64,000 bases of DNA from assembly GCA_032173965.1 (NCBI GenBank), contig CM063285.1, forward strand, positions 21,301,660 to 21,365,659, read 5' to 3'. The position numbers and the translations under genes are program-made. The notes under the pieces were generated by a model. That model ran no database searches. It saw only the letters and a program-made list of their open reading frames with translations, and was not told the DNA's origin. The number at the start of each line of letters is the position of its first letter. Position 1 is the stretch's first letter. This document shows, piece by piece, positions 25,496 to 38,350 of this stretch. This DNA comes from Sitta carolinensis. Lineage: Eukaryota > Chordata > Aves > Passeriformes > Sittidae.

Positions 25496-28400
25496 TTGGT
25501 GACCCTGAACATATCCTAACCCCTACTCTAACAGTCTAAGCATGCTTAGAGCTACTAAAGTAAGAATATTAATTTTAAAAGTTATTTTTTATTTCCCTAG
25601 TAAATTGAATCTTTATCTTTTCCTAGCTTTGCTTTTTTTGTAAAATGTTTTGTTTACCTTCATGCACAACCATAATTTTTCTTTTTCAAAACTGCTTTTT
25701 TTTTCAAAAATGTACTTAAATCACTCTCTACTTAAATTCCTGCGCTGAATGAGCTTTAAAAAACAGAATATAATATGGCAAAGTAATGTCTTATTTTAAT
25801 GGATAAATCTGGGAATTTGGGATAGATGATCTTGCTGGTGTCATAGGAGAATTGCAAATTTCCCACTAGATGTAAGCAATGTAAAGTTTTTATCATAGCT
25901 TATTTTCAAGTACTTGAGTGTCAGAAAAGAGAAGCAATGTATACCCAAACAGTTGACTAGGGTGTTATTTTTAAACCATTAAAGTATTACATTACCTTCA
26001 AGTATTTGATCATATGGCTGGATGTAGCATTACTTATAATTCGGCGTTGACATTTTAACATACACAAACAAAACAGCATATGTTCATATTTAGCAATCTA
26101 TCAGGAACTTAATGTCTTTTTTTTAGCTCACTAAATTGCTGGGATTAATAGCTTTTTTATAATCTAATAGCTTACTGCATACCTGAAAGTAGTAGCATTA
26201 TGGTTAACAAGAACCTTGACATCTTGGAAGTTATGAAACCTAGCATACTTCAGCACAGTAAGCAAACAACAGAACAAGAAATTATTACATAAATATGCAA
26301 CTACTGAAAACCATATTTTTTTTTAATTAATTGCATTTTTACATCCTAGTGCCTGTGTGACAGAGAACAGCAAAAAGCACATTTAACATTCCTCCTAATC
26401 TATCATGTCCCAAGCTATTTTGAAAACAGGTTGAATGTCTCAAAAGTGTTTGACCACTCAGTGACAAAACCCAAGCATCTGATTGCTCTTATCCCACTTA
26501 AAACCATAGTTTTAAAATATTCCAAGGCTGCTGTTAAAAGTCACCAAAATAATATTCACACACAATGGAAGGCATAAATAAAAAATACGCTTTTAAGTGC
26601 AAGTATACTAATTAAAGGACTCCACGAGTAAGAAGCAGCATGAAACACAACATAAGACATGGAATTGTAGAAAACCTCTTCCCTGTGATATTATATTAAT
26701 TGCCTATACAAGTTTAGCAAACAAAAAAAAAACCCCATGCCTCTAAGTAAGGAATAATTAAGTTAAAAAATGTGTAAACTAAGCAGGTCACCTGCAGCCC
26801 TAGATTCAGAAGTCATCTGGCAATACTCTGCTGCTTTCACATACAGCCTGCATTCAGTCTTTTCTCCCTGCACAGCTGCACATGATGATCTCCCCCCTTT
26901 CAGCTTTTCATCACATTAAAATTACATCAAAAATGTTAATTATTGTTTTCCAGTGAGAGAGCTTTCAATGACAGCACGTGACTCCAGTAAAGCCTTTTCC
27001 ACGTTTGCATGGTAAATTACCTGCTTGCCTAAATCACAAAGACAAATGAAAGACTACTCTCCATATAAATATGTAAGTGATAAAAGAACTACTTTGAAAT
27101 GAAACTATGATTTAGATAAGACTTTGGGAGATTAAATTCCCAGCATGTGTTACAGTGCATAGGTACTGCAGAGGGTCTGCATAAATTATTCTGTCCCATA
27201 CGAAAATAAAAATTTTACTCTTAGCTCAGTGCAATGCCAAAGAATCTAGTCCTCTGTAGGCAATATACAATGCTGAAGCGTCTCAAAATCAGGTTATGTG
27301 AGGCACATCATTACTTTTGAAACTCATGACTATTCTCCCCTGATGAATTTACACATACAAGACAGGAATCAAGTCTTTTAGTGATACTTTTTCTACAAAC
27401 ATATAATAGAAGATCTGTCTTCAAACAGAATCATGAACCTTTATGTTTCACCTTTGATTATGCCTGATGTGAGAAACTCTACTGCCAAAGAACTAACCTG
27501 GGAACAAAATTATGAATTTAACTTCTTCCTGCATGTGTTCAGAGAAAGGACTACAAGTGATAAACAAGGACAACCTACTCCTACAGAGATTCTGACTAAT
27601 TTCCAAGAACCTTCCTGCCTAAGCATTTTCAATAACCAAATAGTCTTGGTTAAATTTTAGTCCAAGATCATCCACCAAAGATGTTCAGTGCTTTCATACT
27701 AAACAAAATTTTAAAATAATAATAAGAAAAACTCAGCAGTTTTTATTTATACCAAGCTTCTGCATCCTTCCTCAAATTCCTCAACCATCAAGTCAGCAGC
27801 CTGGGAAAGGCTGCTGTTCTCTTCCCCCCGCAAAGAATGGTGGAAGTGACCCAAGTGCAGCCTCTATGAAGATGGAGGCTGAGCACACACATGCCCAGAT
27901 GAGCACTCTGACTGCTCATCACATCCTTGCCTCTCATTCCTGAAGTGACCAGGCACAGCACCAAGGCTGCAGTGAACAGAGAGATCTGCTGAAACAGAGC
28001 AGTTAATGCCACCTTCTACTCTTCCATTCAGCTGGATTTTCAGCACTTGTGAATGTGCTGACAGATTTCATCCTGCTCATTATTTGAGAATCCACTGCAG
28101 GGAAACCTGAAATTAGGAGTAGCAGTCTGCTTGAAATTCTTTTGACGGTATTTCACATTCTTTCAAAAAAATCCAAGTTTTTCAAAGACTCCGAGTTTAA
28201 TTTCTTTAATTTTGACTGTCAAAGGTGTAGAAGGCATAATTTTGGAAATAGTATCAGTAAGTGACAATTATTTTTTCCTTTGAAAAATTAAAACACAGCA
28301 ACCTCAAAATTGCACAGAAACAGCAAACACATGTTAGACCTCAGGGACTCTTGCAATTTTTTAATATCGACTATGAATGAGGCATAAAGGGCACTCTTTC

Positions 28401-29943
28401 TAAATCCATGTAAGATTGGACAATTTATTTCAATATGCATCTCAGTAAGAGCCCAGGGATTTCATTAACAATAACAAGCAATAGTTCTTCACACAATCCA
28501 GTAATTAAATCTGGAATTCTGCCAGAGAAATCTGTAAATTTTAAAATTTAAAGTTCTACAGATATTAAAAGGAATGCAACTGATGAAATTAATGAAAGCA
28601 AATAATTTTATCATGGGCTCTTAAATGCACTATGTTATTTCCTCTTTAGTTTTGGGAAGCATGTCACAGAAATAGTGAGATTTGTATTCTTCTAAAGACA
28701 TCAGTTGCTTTTGAAGGAGACATGACTATTTTTATGTCCATCTTTTTTAGGTGGGGAGGTATGTAAACCTCTCACATTTAAATTTCTTTATTGCTTCCTC
28801 ATTGTGTAACACTTGGAAAACACAAAACAATACACAACAATTCCAAGAGTGGCACAGTAGTTCAGCTTTAGGAGGACAATGAATAATATCAACCTCTGCC
28901 ATACTGAAGTATCTTTTAATATCAAAATATAATATATGCCTTATTTTGTATCATACTCAGCCTCATATAAAGATATTATGCTTGTAGCTATAGTTAGAAG
29001 TAAACTTAATGTGAATTACAAACATATTTGTATGCTACTTCATATTTTATACTCTGATGTATTCATTTGAAAGCTCTACTGACTCCCTACTCAGTATAAC
29101 AATAGGTAATGTCACTGCTGTCCAGGAATTGAGTGATGAATGGTGAATTTTCATGATTTGCATTTTCAAAACAAGGCACCTGAAAAAGACAAATTAAAAA
29201 CTACACAAAAAAAAAGTCTTCTAGAAACAAAAAGAAAAGAAATCTTAACAACAGAGGAGCAATCTGTTTTGCAGACCTACCTACATTTTTGCTCCTTGCA
29301 GATCTCTAAGATACTGATTAGGCCCAAGTTGGCTTATTCCACAAGATCTGACAAGATCCCAGCTCATGGCAGTATGAAAGGTTAGTTTCCTTTGTAAATG
29401 TGCTCATTGCGACTGCATGGAGTGAGATAAATAGAATAGGGAAAAGGAATTATTTTTTTTTTAAAAAAAGACAGAAGTATTTCCGGCAAGTCCATGAATT
29501 TTTAGCTTTTCTCATCCCTTGGTTCACATGCACATAGGTATTTTATACTCACTTGAAACAAACCATGGCTAAGGAGTGTTGTTATAAACATGTTTATGTA
29601 CCTTATCCTTTGAAAAAGAGGCCCTTCTACAGCACTAAAATATGGTTAGACTTCTCATCTTAGCTTACCAATATGATTACCACCTTGCAACCAAGAGGAC
29701 TACTTAGCTATGAAAGATTTGGGTGCTCTATCAAAATCAGTCATGTATCTTTATCTACTGAACCTTCTACAGTGGATTTTGGTCAGGTTTTTAGAATATA
29801 AATATATAAAAATAAAATACTTTTTTCTCTCGTGTTGTTTTGTTTCCTTGGGTTCCTGGTACTTTTGTGCTTCTATGAGCTTGGCTTTCACCTGACTTAA
29901 CTTGTCTCTGTCTCTGTTTTGGCTTTCTGTTTTCCCCCAGCCC
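25496..29943. other. Unassigned AT-rich DNA
   Basis: No gene supported. 26940-27030 is less AT-rich, contains a CACGTG E-box at 26975-26980, and looks like a possible conserved noncoding element. 27785-28080 is GC-richer. A minus-strand frame there starts at GTG and resembles a signal peptide by composition only. The ATG-initiated 75-codon plus-strand frame at 27433-27660 is not recognised. Confidence 0.4.
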
Positions 29944-29994
29944 TGTGTCTGAAGAAGAGGTCAAGTCATCTGTCTTCTCGTGTTCAGGAATTTG

Positions 29995-30000
29995 TTTATT
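29995..30000 (-). terminator. LTR polyadenylation signal AATAAA
   Basis: AATAAA on the minus strand in the R region of the LTR, downstream of its TATA box. It would end transcripts starting in or running through the LTR in the minus direction. Confidence 0.65.
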
Positions 30001-30091
30001 CTTTGTTATCTCATATTCGTTCCCTGGCCCACCACAGTCTTCTCTGCAGGCCAGGCTGTGACAGAGTCTCCACCTCCTGGGACGGTGCTGT

Positions 30092-30099
30092 CTTTTATA
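30092..30099 (-). promoter_or_regulatory. TATA box of the minus-strand LTR
   Basis: TATAAAAG on the minus strand, about 95 bp upstream of the LTR polyadenylation signal, the expected U3/R spacing in a retroviral LTR. Present-day activity is unknown. Confidence 0.65.
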
Positions 30100-30412
30100 C
30101 TAAAAATTACATATGATTTATTTACAACAATACTCCAATATCTATTAACTATATTGAACACTGTACTTTTGTTCTAGACCAACCAAAATGTGCCCCACCA
30201 CTACAAAAGATGGAGAAAAAGAAGATGAAGAAGAAGCTCAGGATGCACCCCATTTCCTCCATCTTTGTCCCCTGATCTCGCACTTTAAAATCCCAAAATT
30301 CTACTTTTTCACCCTGTGACATGCCAATTATCATTCTATCTAAATTCTCATGATTTATAAATTTCCCCAGGACAGTCAGAAGGATGTCCTGGTTCCCACA
30401 GATTTTCATGCA

Positions 30413-33400
30413 TATTGGTTTTGCTGAAATACATTCTAATCTGAAAATTAGACAAGATTTTTCAAATCAGAGCAAAAATATTTCTAACGTTTAGTACTGA
30501 AGCTTTGATTGAAAGTGAGACTCATTTAAAAATTTATTTATCTTAAAAACATCATATCTGGAACTTAAAATATACTGGAAAATTATACACAGTTGATAAA
30601 ATGAAAGGTAAAATAGTAGGAAATTGTGTTCAAAATCTTCCCCTCTTCCCTCTCCCCCCAGTGATATCTGTGCTGTCCATTACTCAGGCTCTGAAATTTG
30701 AAAACCAAATCCTACAGTAATTCCTTCCTAACTGAAAAGACCTTTAGATCTGGGGAAGACCGAGGTGCACACCTGAGACTGGGTGGGAAATGATGGGGTG
30801 GGAATGATGGGAAATCAGGAAGGGCAATGTAGCATATTCTGAATGTGATTTTCAAGTTCAAAATGTATGAAAGGTTTTTAGTTTTTACTATTTAAAAGAA
30901 CTTAGAAAAACTGTGAAAACTTAAAATAAACTTGGACTTCAATTAATTTTTTTTTTTAAACTCTTCTAAGCAAAGGAACTCAACAATTACTTGACTTCTA
31001 TTAAAAATAAATTTACTTCTTATAAGACAAAGCAAAATTCATGGTTTTGTGTGAAAGGTGAGCTTTACAGAACACAATACAAAAACACATGTTTCCAGGA
31101 AAAAAGCATTTGCATGAATGTCAAAAACAGCTTCATGATTGTGGAAAATTTCATTACAGATATCTCCTGACAGCATAGGTTTTAGTGAGGATTATAAAGC
31201 AGCTTCAACTACACTGTTTCCATTAATATAACAATCTCAGGACATCCAAATCCAGAGGCAGTGACTGGAAGGCTATTAGAGAAAACTAATAAGCTTTCTT
31301 GAGCAGACATGTTATTCAGAGACATCCTGCTGAATCTAATTTTTTTTTTTTATATTGTTTTAAAGATAACCTACAGGTCAAATGCATGGGAATACATTAA
31401 ATTTTCACTCTCAGCTTTCTAAATAATGTATTTCAAAAGCTGTCATTTCTTGTCTTGGGCCTTGCTTAGTATTGGGTCTGAAGGGGAAAGGAGTGAACAT
31501 GTAAACCCCCTGGTTTTCAGTATCATATATATAATTCTCCTCACATTTACAAAAAAAAAAGAGTAAAATGTATTTTCTCTCTTCATTCTTTCTCATGGCA
31601 CAGAAAACTTAGCAGTAATTCAATTCTCATGTCTGATACAGAAATATTTATCCTTTCCCAAAGTATTTATAAATTTAATATTATAAAAAAATTAATGGAA
31701 ACGTTCTGATGTCTTGCTTTATAGAAATAATTATAATAGTAATAACGATAACAATACTAGCAGTATTAATGTCCTTGAAGCAGCTTGAGATGGCTAATGG
31801 AATAATGTAAACATTCAGCCAATAAATCTTGAAGCAGTTACATTTCTTGGTACCTACAATCAGTCGAAAGCAAATGCAAGGCTTACGAAATAACTAAAAC
31901 AGAAACTGCAAAATTTTACATCATTCCTGTGCGGCACAAGTTACTGATTCTCAGTTTTCTTGTGTCATGTTTTTGTTTTTATCCTTTTTTTAGATTCCAT
32001 GGGGTTGAAGCACTCAACCTGAGACTGTGGTCGTGTGCAGAAAACCCTAAAAGAATTGTTCAGCTTGTCTGAACAGGGATGTCTACACCACCACTGAAAA
32101 AATCTGTGTAATTTGTAGGTAAGCTGTTTGAGTTATTTGGAAAAAAATAAAAAATGCTCTGAGCCAAAGCAGACACTCTACTACTTGCTGGGAAAACCAG
32201 TAGCTACTAAGCTGCATTGGAGAACTATCTTGCTTTGGTTTTAGTGACATGAATTAAAAGAAATACCTTTTGCTTATTATTTTATACAGAGCTACAACAG
32301 GAGTTTATACCATGGAGTCTACTCCATTTATCTTTGGTTTTAAACTGCATCTAATAAAATAATGCAGAAAAATAGTCAAAGTTGCATTGCTTCATTTAAT
32401 TAAAGTTTTTTAAAACATTAGGTTATAAAGAGAAGTTCTAACAGATTAAGTTAAAAATTATATTTACTTTACCAGAGAGCATTGCTGCAAGTTTGCAAGA
32501 CTGTCAGAATGCTTTTTAGCTTATTTCTCTGCAGGAGGCAATCTGTATTAAAGCAAAATAAAAACTTGCAATCAGAAAAATTCATATACTGGGTTAGTAA
32601 TCTCTCAATTTAGAACAAAAAGCATACAGGCCAGGTCTCATCCAACCCACTACATTGTTTCAAATGTGGAAAAGTCACCAGTGAACTTGATCTGATCCCC
32701 TATGAGTGAAAACAAATTCTCAGATATTCTTCCACCTTTATGCATATTTTGGTAAAGAAAGAGTTTACCTATACAATTCGATTTCTAAAAAAATTAAAAA
32801 TAGAACAAAAAACCTCCAGACAGTGACCCCCAGAGACAAAATTCCTAATGATATGATCTCTACATGACAAAAAATAAAAGATTCAAAAAACAAAATAGGC
32901 TCTTTCCTTGTAGCGAATTTTTGTTGTTGTTGTTGTTTAATTAAAGTACATGCTGGGCTCCAAAGCATATTTTTAAAGCAGACAATTCACTCATCACTCC
33001 GGAATGCATGAATATGTAGGTATGCACAGATCCCAGTCTGACTGGCCTCAATGTGGCTAATTGCCTCCCATAAATAAATACACAGATAGACAAACCATAT
33101 TCAATTTTCTCACGTACAAAACTAAGTTGCTTTCAATTATTTATTTTTACCTGCAAGAAACCGACAGCTTTACCAACGACTTTAAATTGAGAATACAGAA
33201 AATTGCTACAGTAATTGCACATCTTATGCATGAGAAGTTGATAAGCAGCACATTTTCTGTGTCAAGCACCAACTGACCAAAGCATTCACTCGTGTTACTG
33301 TAAGCCACTTCATTAAAGACCCATCTCTTTACAAAAGGCTCTTCAAACACTAAACACTGAGTTTAAAAATCCTTCCTATCTGAACTCACTAAGAAAACTC

Positions 33401-34154
33401 ATATAAAAAGATGATTTTTTTCTTCTTTTAAAGAAGACACCATACTTTCAAGATCTTACTGTAGTTAGCATTTATTGATTCAACCCTAAAAATGGAGATG
33501 TATTACATGAAAACATTTTGTCTTTGTTAAACAAAAAGTTTTTAGCATTAAAGCGAAGTTTTCATGTCGTACTTTTCAGAATTCTTTGTATTTTAACCAC
33601 TTTTTGGATCCATGGGGAAAGGGTTTCCAAAAAGCAGTTACATTAATTATGTCATACTGTACATTCTCTATTTTGAGAAAGAAACATTATCAACTTTCAA
33701 AATCAAGCAGAAAAAATGAATGTTCCAATGACTAAAGAATAGCAAGATGACTGTTTGTGATTCCTGCCGATTATGGTGCAAATAAAAACTCCATTTCCTT
33801 AGAACAGACCTTCAAAAACAACAGATTAGTGATAGATATCTCAAAAAAATTTTTGCACTGTATTTTAAACATACACGCATGCCAAAAAGGTAGGCACCCA
33901 CAGAACATTAAAACTGCACTTAGCTGGAAGTGTCGATACAGTGAATATTCAGCTAGTTGATAGTGCTTACTACAGAAGCCAAGGTGAACTATGAATGTGG
34001 TGCAACAAAGCATTTGGAAGAAAACAAACTTTCTTTTGAGAACAAGTGAAGTCAGAGTTGTACAAGATACTTATCAAAGTGGAGGTGACATCTCTATTTA
34101 TACAGTAGAAATACTTTTTTTCCCATTTTCTTTCATTCCCTTTTCTCTCTCATT
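30413..34154. other. Unassigned AT-rich DNA
   Basis: Contains a polypyrimidine-AG acceptor-like motif ending at 30661, a 15-bp imperfect tandem duplication at 30781-30809, and a (TTG)5 run at 32921-32937. No gene or mobile element is recognised. Short frames on both strands have no recognisable content. Confidence 0.45.
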
Positions 34155-34195
34155 TTAATAATAGTAATAATAGTAATAATAGTAATAATAATAAT

Positions 34196-34227
<32 letters not shown>

Positions 34228-34262
34228 TAATAATAATATAATGTATAAAAATAATAATAAAA
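34155..34262. repeat. (TAA)n / (TAG TAA)n microsatellite
   Basis: About 108 bp of TAA triplets. The left third alternates TAG and TAATAA units, the middle is a purer TAA array, and the right end is broken up. Stop-rich in the TAA/TAG frame. A likely polymorphic locus. Confidence 0.95.
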
Positions 34263-34985
34263 TCCCATCTGAATCACCCTCTCATTAGTTCAATAAACTC
34301 CACTGTAGGACTTTGATATCAGTAACATCAACTCTCAGATGCATCACTTCAGATATTCTAAACATATAACTTCTATTGGTTCCCTGAAAATCAGACCATT
34401 TGTATTGAAATCCTGAAACAATGACTTAAACCCAACATTTATCTTCATACATTTGAAAACACCCAGTTTGATTATAAACCAGGATTTTGAGATAGGGAGC
34501 ACAATTAGACATTTAAAGTATTGGGACATCAGCACTTCTTTAAAATTGACATGAGTGTCTTAGACTGGCTATTCACAAGACAAGACCTTTAGCATTTTAT
34601 AATCTCAGTTCCAAATAAAACGGCCTTAGCCCAGCAACAAAACTGAAGGGAAATCGTACTTAGTCTACATAAAACACTCAACCTATGCCATACTACTGTA
34701 CTTCAATGCACATAATTATTAATGTTTTTTGCAATTTAGTAATTATTCATGCAATTATAATTTGAATAGATTAATTGAATAGCTCATTTTTCTGTGTCTT
34801 TATCTGCTGTTATTAACATTTCATAAGCATTAATATTTATAGATTACAAAGATTACATGAAGCAATTGACACATTCTGGAATATTCTTACCCAGAGAAAA
34901 AAAGAATCAAACACGATTCAGTAAACACAAGTTTCCAAAGCACAAAAAATTAATTCAATTATTTTGGCATCAAATAGGTAAATAT
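34263..34985. other. Unassigned AT-rich DNA
   Basis: No feature recognised between the two microsatellites. Confidence 0.6.
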
Positions 34986-35016
<31 letters not shown>

Positions 35017-35025
35017 ACACACAGT
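34986..35025. repeat. (TA)12(CA)n compound microsatellite
   Basis: A TA array passes into CA units (ACACACATACACACACA). The Ile-Tyr string in the minus-strand 111-codon frame at 34918-35253 comes from it. That frame is not supported as a gene. Confidence 0.95.
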
Positions 35026-35978
35026 TTTGATGCATCCCACTACCAACAGAGCACCTTGGGAGCTCTCAGAAGTGCCTGCACTGCTGCTGTTGCCTTCCTC
35101 TACCATGAGTTTGTAATTAGATGGAGCAGCATCAGTGCACCTCTGCTCAATGACCTCATTGCCATAAATGTCACTACATCTAAGTTTACTCTGCCTGTCT
35201 TCAAACTTACACAAGTCAGAGCCTGTACTCAAGAGCTTCTCCATGAAATACAAAAAATAACAAGTGTGAAGATATTTCAGGTTTGGGTTTTTTTCTTTTG
35301 GTTGCTTGTTTGGAGGGTTCTTTGTCTAGGGAGAACAAAAGTTCAGATTAATGGTCTATGCAGCAAATGAAATTTATCTACAACCACTTTTTCTCCCACC
35401 ATATGCATTTCCCCCTTATTCACATATTTCCCTTTCATATTTCTCCCAATGGTTATACTACAAACACCAATTATGGACTGACTGACAGTAAAGATATCTC
35501 TACAACAGATTCTACTCTGGGACTCAAGACAATGTGAGGACCCAAATCATATCCAGGAAGAGTAAAATGGGATTGTGTGGAATTAGTACAATCTTCTATG
35601 TCCTTTAATTTTATTTTTTACTCTAAGTATTTGTTCTTTAAAATTTTTGACCTTTTTTTACTTTAACACAGGAAACAAAAGAAGGCAAAATTTCTATAAG
35701 CAACCAAATTAATTTCTGTGGAAGGAAAAAAAATTCATAGAAATATGACATAATCTGTCATTTTCAATTCAAATATTTTATAGCCAACTACATTTTCAAA
35801 AAAGAATTTTTAAAATGATTTTTCTATACACAATTTAAAATCCTAACCTTAAAAAAAACAAAACCAAGTTTTTCCAAGATTACTGTTTAGTATCCTAGCA
35901 AATATCAAAGAATAGCTCAAACTGACAGGAAAGTTAGTTGTTTAGGAAACTTTCCATTTTGAGAGTGTTACGTTTACT
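35026..35978. other. Unassigned DNA
   Basis: 35030-35250 is less AT-rich, and open frames cross it on both strands, but I see no domain or splice sites. Nothing else recognised. Confidence 0.5.
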
Positions 35979-36029
35979 GTTGGATTCAACGATTCAATTC
36001 TTTTCCAACCTAAATGATTCTACAACTCT
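35979..36029 (+). mobile_element. CR1 LINE 3'-end remnant
   Basis: The order TTGGATTCAACGATT, TTTTCCAACC, AATGATTCTACAACTCT follows the terminal 50 bp of plus-strand CR1 (TTGGACT...ATGAT...TTCCAACC...TGATTCT). It is a short, diverged tail with no recognisable upstream body. Confidence 0.6.
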
Positions 36030-38084
36030 AAATGAAAAAAAAATCCAACGTATGTGTAGGATATAAATCTTTCTTCTCTCTCACAGCAGCGAAAAAAGGT
36101 GCAGTATTCCAATTTAGTAAAAAAACTCAAAATATATTTATAATGTTTATTTATCACATGTGATTTATCATATTTACATACTGCTAGAATGAGGCATTTA
36201 CAGCCTGAATAATAAAAATGCAGACCACACGTGTGAGCATATCCCACTGCAATTTGAAACATGATTCTTTTACATGAAATACATACCATATTTAAGCTAA
36301 TGATAACAAACGCTTCTCAAAATTTAACTGTATCATTTATTCATAAGTAGAAAATAAATGGAAAACAAGACATCCTCTTTGTAATATCTATACATCTGAA
36401 CTCAATTTTTGTCATGCTTTTCATCTTTTTCTGTCACATAATGATCATGCTGTACATCAAAATTTTTTTTTTCTCCAAAACAACAGAAAAGATAAAACTG
36501 TCACGAGAAAAAAAAAAAAAATCACTTTTTTTCCTCCCCTATCCATCATGAAAGAGAACTAGTATTTAACATTTGGGTATAAAAATGCTGAAAGCTACAG
36601 TTGGTGTAACTCTCTCTTCTTACTGTAATGTGGGCTATTTAAAATACCTTACAAAAACCATTACCCCAGTTACATAAATTGCAGCCTACAGGCTGTTAGT
36701 TACTAAGAAGTAACTATTGTCAGTGTCAATGCAGATAGAAAAAGAAAAAAAAATTGAAATATCTATCACAGAAATAGAAAAGTGACACTTTATCAGAAAA
36801 AATATATCTTCACAAAGGATGAAATCCAAACACTTCTATTAAACAATGCTTAGTTATTACAGAAATCAGTCAACTTATCTAATACAGAAGTTGTACCTTT
36901 CATACTAGTGATTTTTTCTAAATAATTAGTAGGGGAGGTATATCTAGGGTGCATTTCCTTTAGAAAGAGGGAAAAAACCCTACATGCACAGAAAATCAGA
37001 GACAGAAAAAAGTCCACAAAAATATCATAGCAAATCTTTCCATTTCCATTCCAAATTTCAAGGATCATAGGCATGGGCCTTCTGTATCCCCCAACACAGA
37101 ATCACACAACAGCCTAAGACATGTTATTGGCAAGATTATGCTCTTCACCTTCAGTTTAAATTTCCCCTTCTTAACCTTATCCTATTACTCCCATCTCATA
37201 CTTCAGGAAAGGGCCAGGAGGAGGGAATAACAGATTAACCCCAAAGGTAATTAGTCTAACAAGGTCACAAGCAGTTTTCTTTCTCAGTCAACAGAGTCAA
37301 CACAAGTGATTATGGTCAGCATTCACATACAGCCATCTTTGACCATGTACATGTTTAATGAAATTGATAGGACTGGCATTTCTAAGACAAATATTTGAAA
37401 AACTCTGAAATTGCAGCAGGGTGCCTGGTTCAGCCAGTTATCTTCACCTCCTGCGGAACAAACACTAAACTACAGCCTTTCTGTTGATTCATCTTGAGAA
37501 AAAAACTAGGTATTTTTCTATATTTTCTCCTCCTTCTTTGTATTAATTATCCAAAATTATTAAATCCTTCCACTAGGATAAGTCTAACATCTTTGCCTCT
37601 AGAGGATTGAAGCACCTTACTATTTAAAGTGAAATTTCATCTCAAGTGTTCATTAGTTCATATTAATGAGGCTGAAATAATACAGTAGAAATTACATTCA
37701 CAAAGTTACATGGAAGTTACATACAACACAAGTCAGTACTTCATGGTTCCTTTTCTGTTCCTGCACTTTCTGTCGCCATTTTTTCTTTCAAGTGAACACC
37801 ACAATTTCAAGTGCAATGGCAAGTATTCAGTGACACTGACAATACAAAACAGGGACATCAGATTTCAGAGACTTCCCAGACCATATTTTTGGAAGAATCT
37901 GCTTATAAAGGTTATCTTTTATTTGACAGTCTGATATCTCCCCAGACCCTATTGCACCTCAGTTCTCCATCAAAATCACATAACAGGGAAATCATACATT
38001 GCTGCATATTTCAAGAGGCCCTACTTAATCTCCTATGATACAGATGCCTCTACTAGACAAAAGGAAGAATGGCAGAGAGCTCCA
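36030..38084. other. Unassigned AT-rich DNA
   Basis: Holds an A14 run at 36508-36521. A CACAGAATCACACAACAGCC stretch near 37096 resembles a CR1 tail only weakly and is not called. No gene supported. Confidence 0.5.
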
Positions 38085-38350
38085 GTGAGGACTCAGGCTG
38101 TGTCTGCCCAGGCCAGGTACTGACATGACAGCCTTGATACGTGCAGGCTCATTACCTGCAGGAAAGCCAGCCTGGGCGGCTGAACGCGCCTGAAGTGGAT
38201 CCACGACACCTGGGCACAGCGCTGCCGTGGAAGCGCATCCCAGGGATGTGCCACACTGCACAGCCTCCCAGGACACAAAAGCAACACGGATCAACTGCAG
38301 TGTTGGGAAAACTTCTACTGAGGACAGCAAAGCAGAAGGATACATCAGGG
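38085..38350. other. GC- and CpG-richer block, function unknown
   Basis: This block of about 265 bp stands out from AT-rich flanks. It carries at least eight CpG dinucleotides, several in GCGGCTGAACGCGCC and GCGCTGCCGTGGAAGCGC contexts. Frames of 64 to 106 codons are open on both strands, as expected in GC-rich DNA, and none begins at an ATG in good context. I recognise neither CR1 nor LTR motifs. It may be an unrecognised repeat fragment, a small CpG-containing regulatory element or a degraded exon. Confidence 0.4.

Larger units (their letters stand above)
29944..30412 (-). mobile_element. Solo-LTR-like element of a bird endogenous retrovirus
   Basis: Read on the minus strand this has LTR architecture. 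A U3-like region lies at about 30412-30100, a TATAAAAG box at 30099-30092, an AATAAA polyadenylation signal at 30000-29995 roughly 95 bp further, and a U5-like end near 29944. U3 holds purine-rich GAAGAAG-type sequence and a CACAGGGTGAAAAAG motif that I remember from passerine ERV LTRs. No gag, pol or env sequence adjoins either side, so it is a solo LTR or an isolated remnant. Both ends are approximate, and I found no convincing target-site duplication. The 86-codon minus-strand frame at 30149-30409 lies in U3 and is not a gene. The class (ERVK or ERV1) is uncertain. Confidence 0.78.

Noticed and set aside
27788..28012. Minus-strand frame resembling a secretory signal peptide
   Set aside because: It starts at GTG. 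The first in-frame ATG lies after the hydrophobic segment, and there are no splice sites or homologues that I can name.
30149..30409. 86-codon minus-strand open frame with an aromatic run
   Set aside because: It is the U3 part of the minus-strand LTR. The aromatic run comes from purine/pyrimidine-biased repeat sequence.
37096..37130. Possible CR1 tail (CACAGAATCACACAACAGCC)
   Set aside because: Only about 15 bases resemble the CR1 terminus, and no CR1 body follows in either direction.
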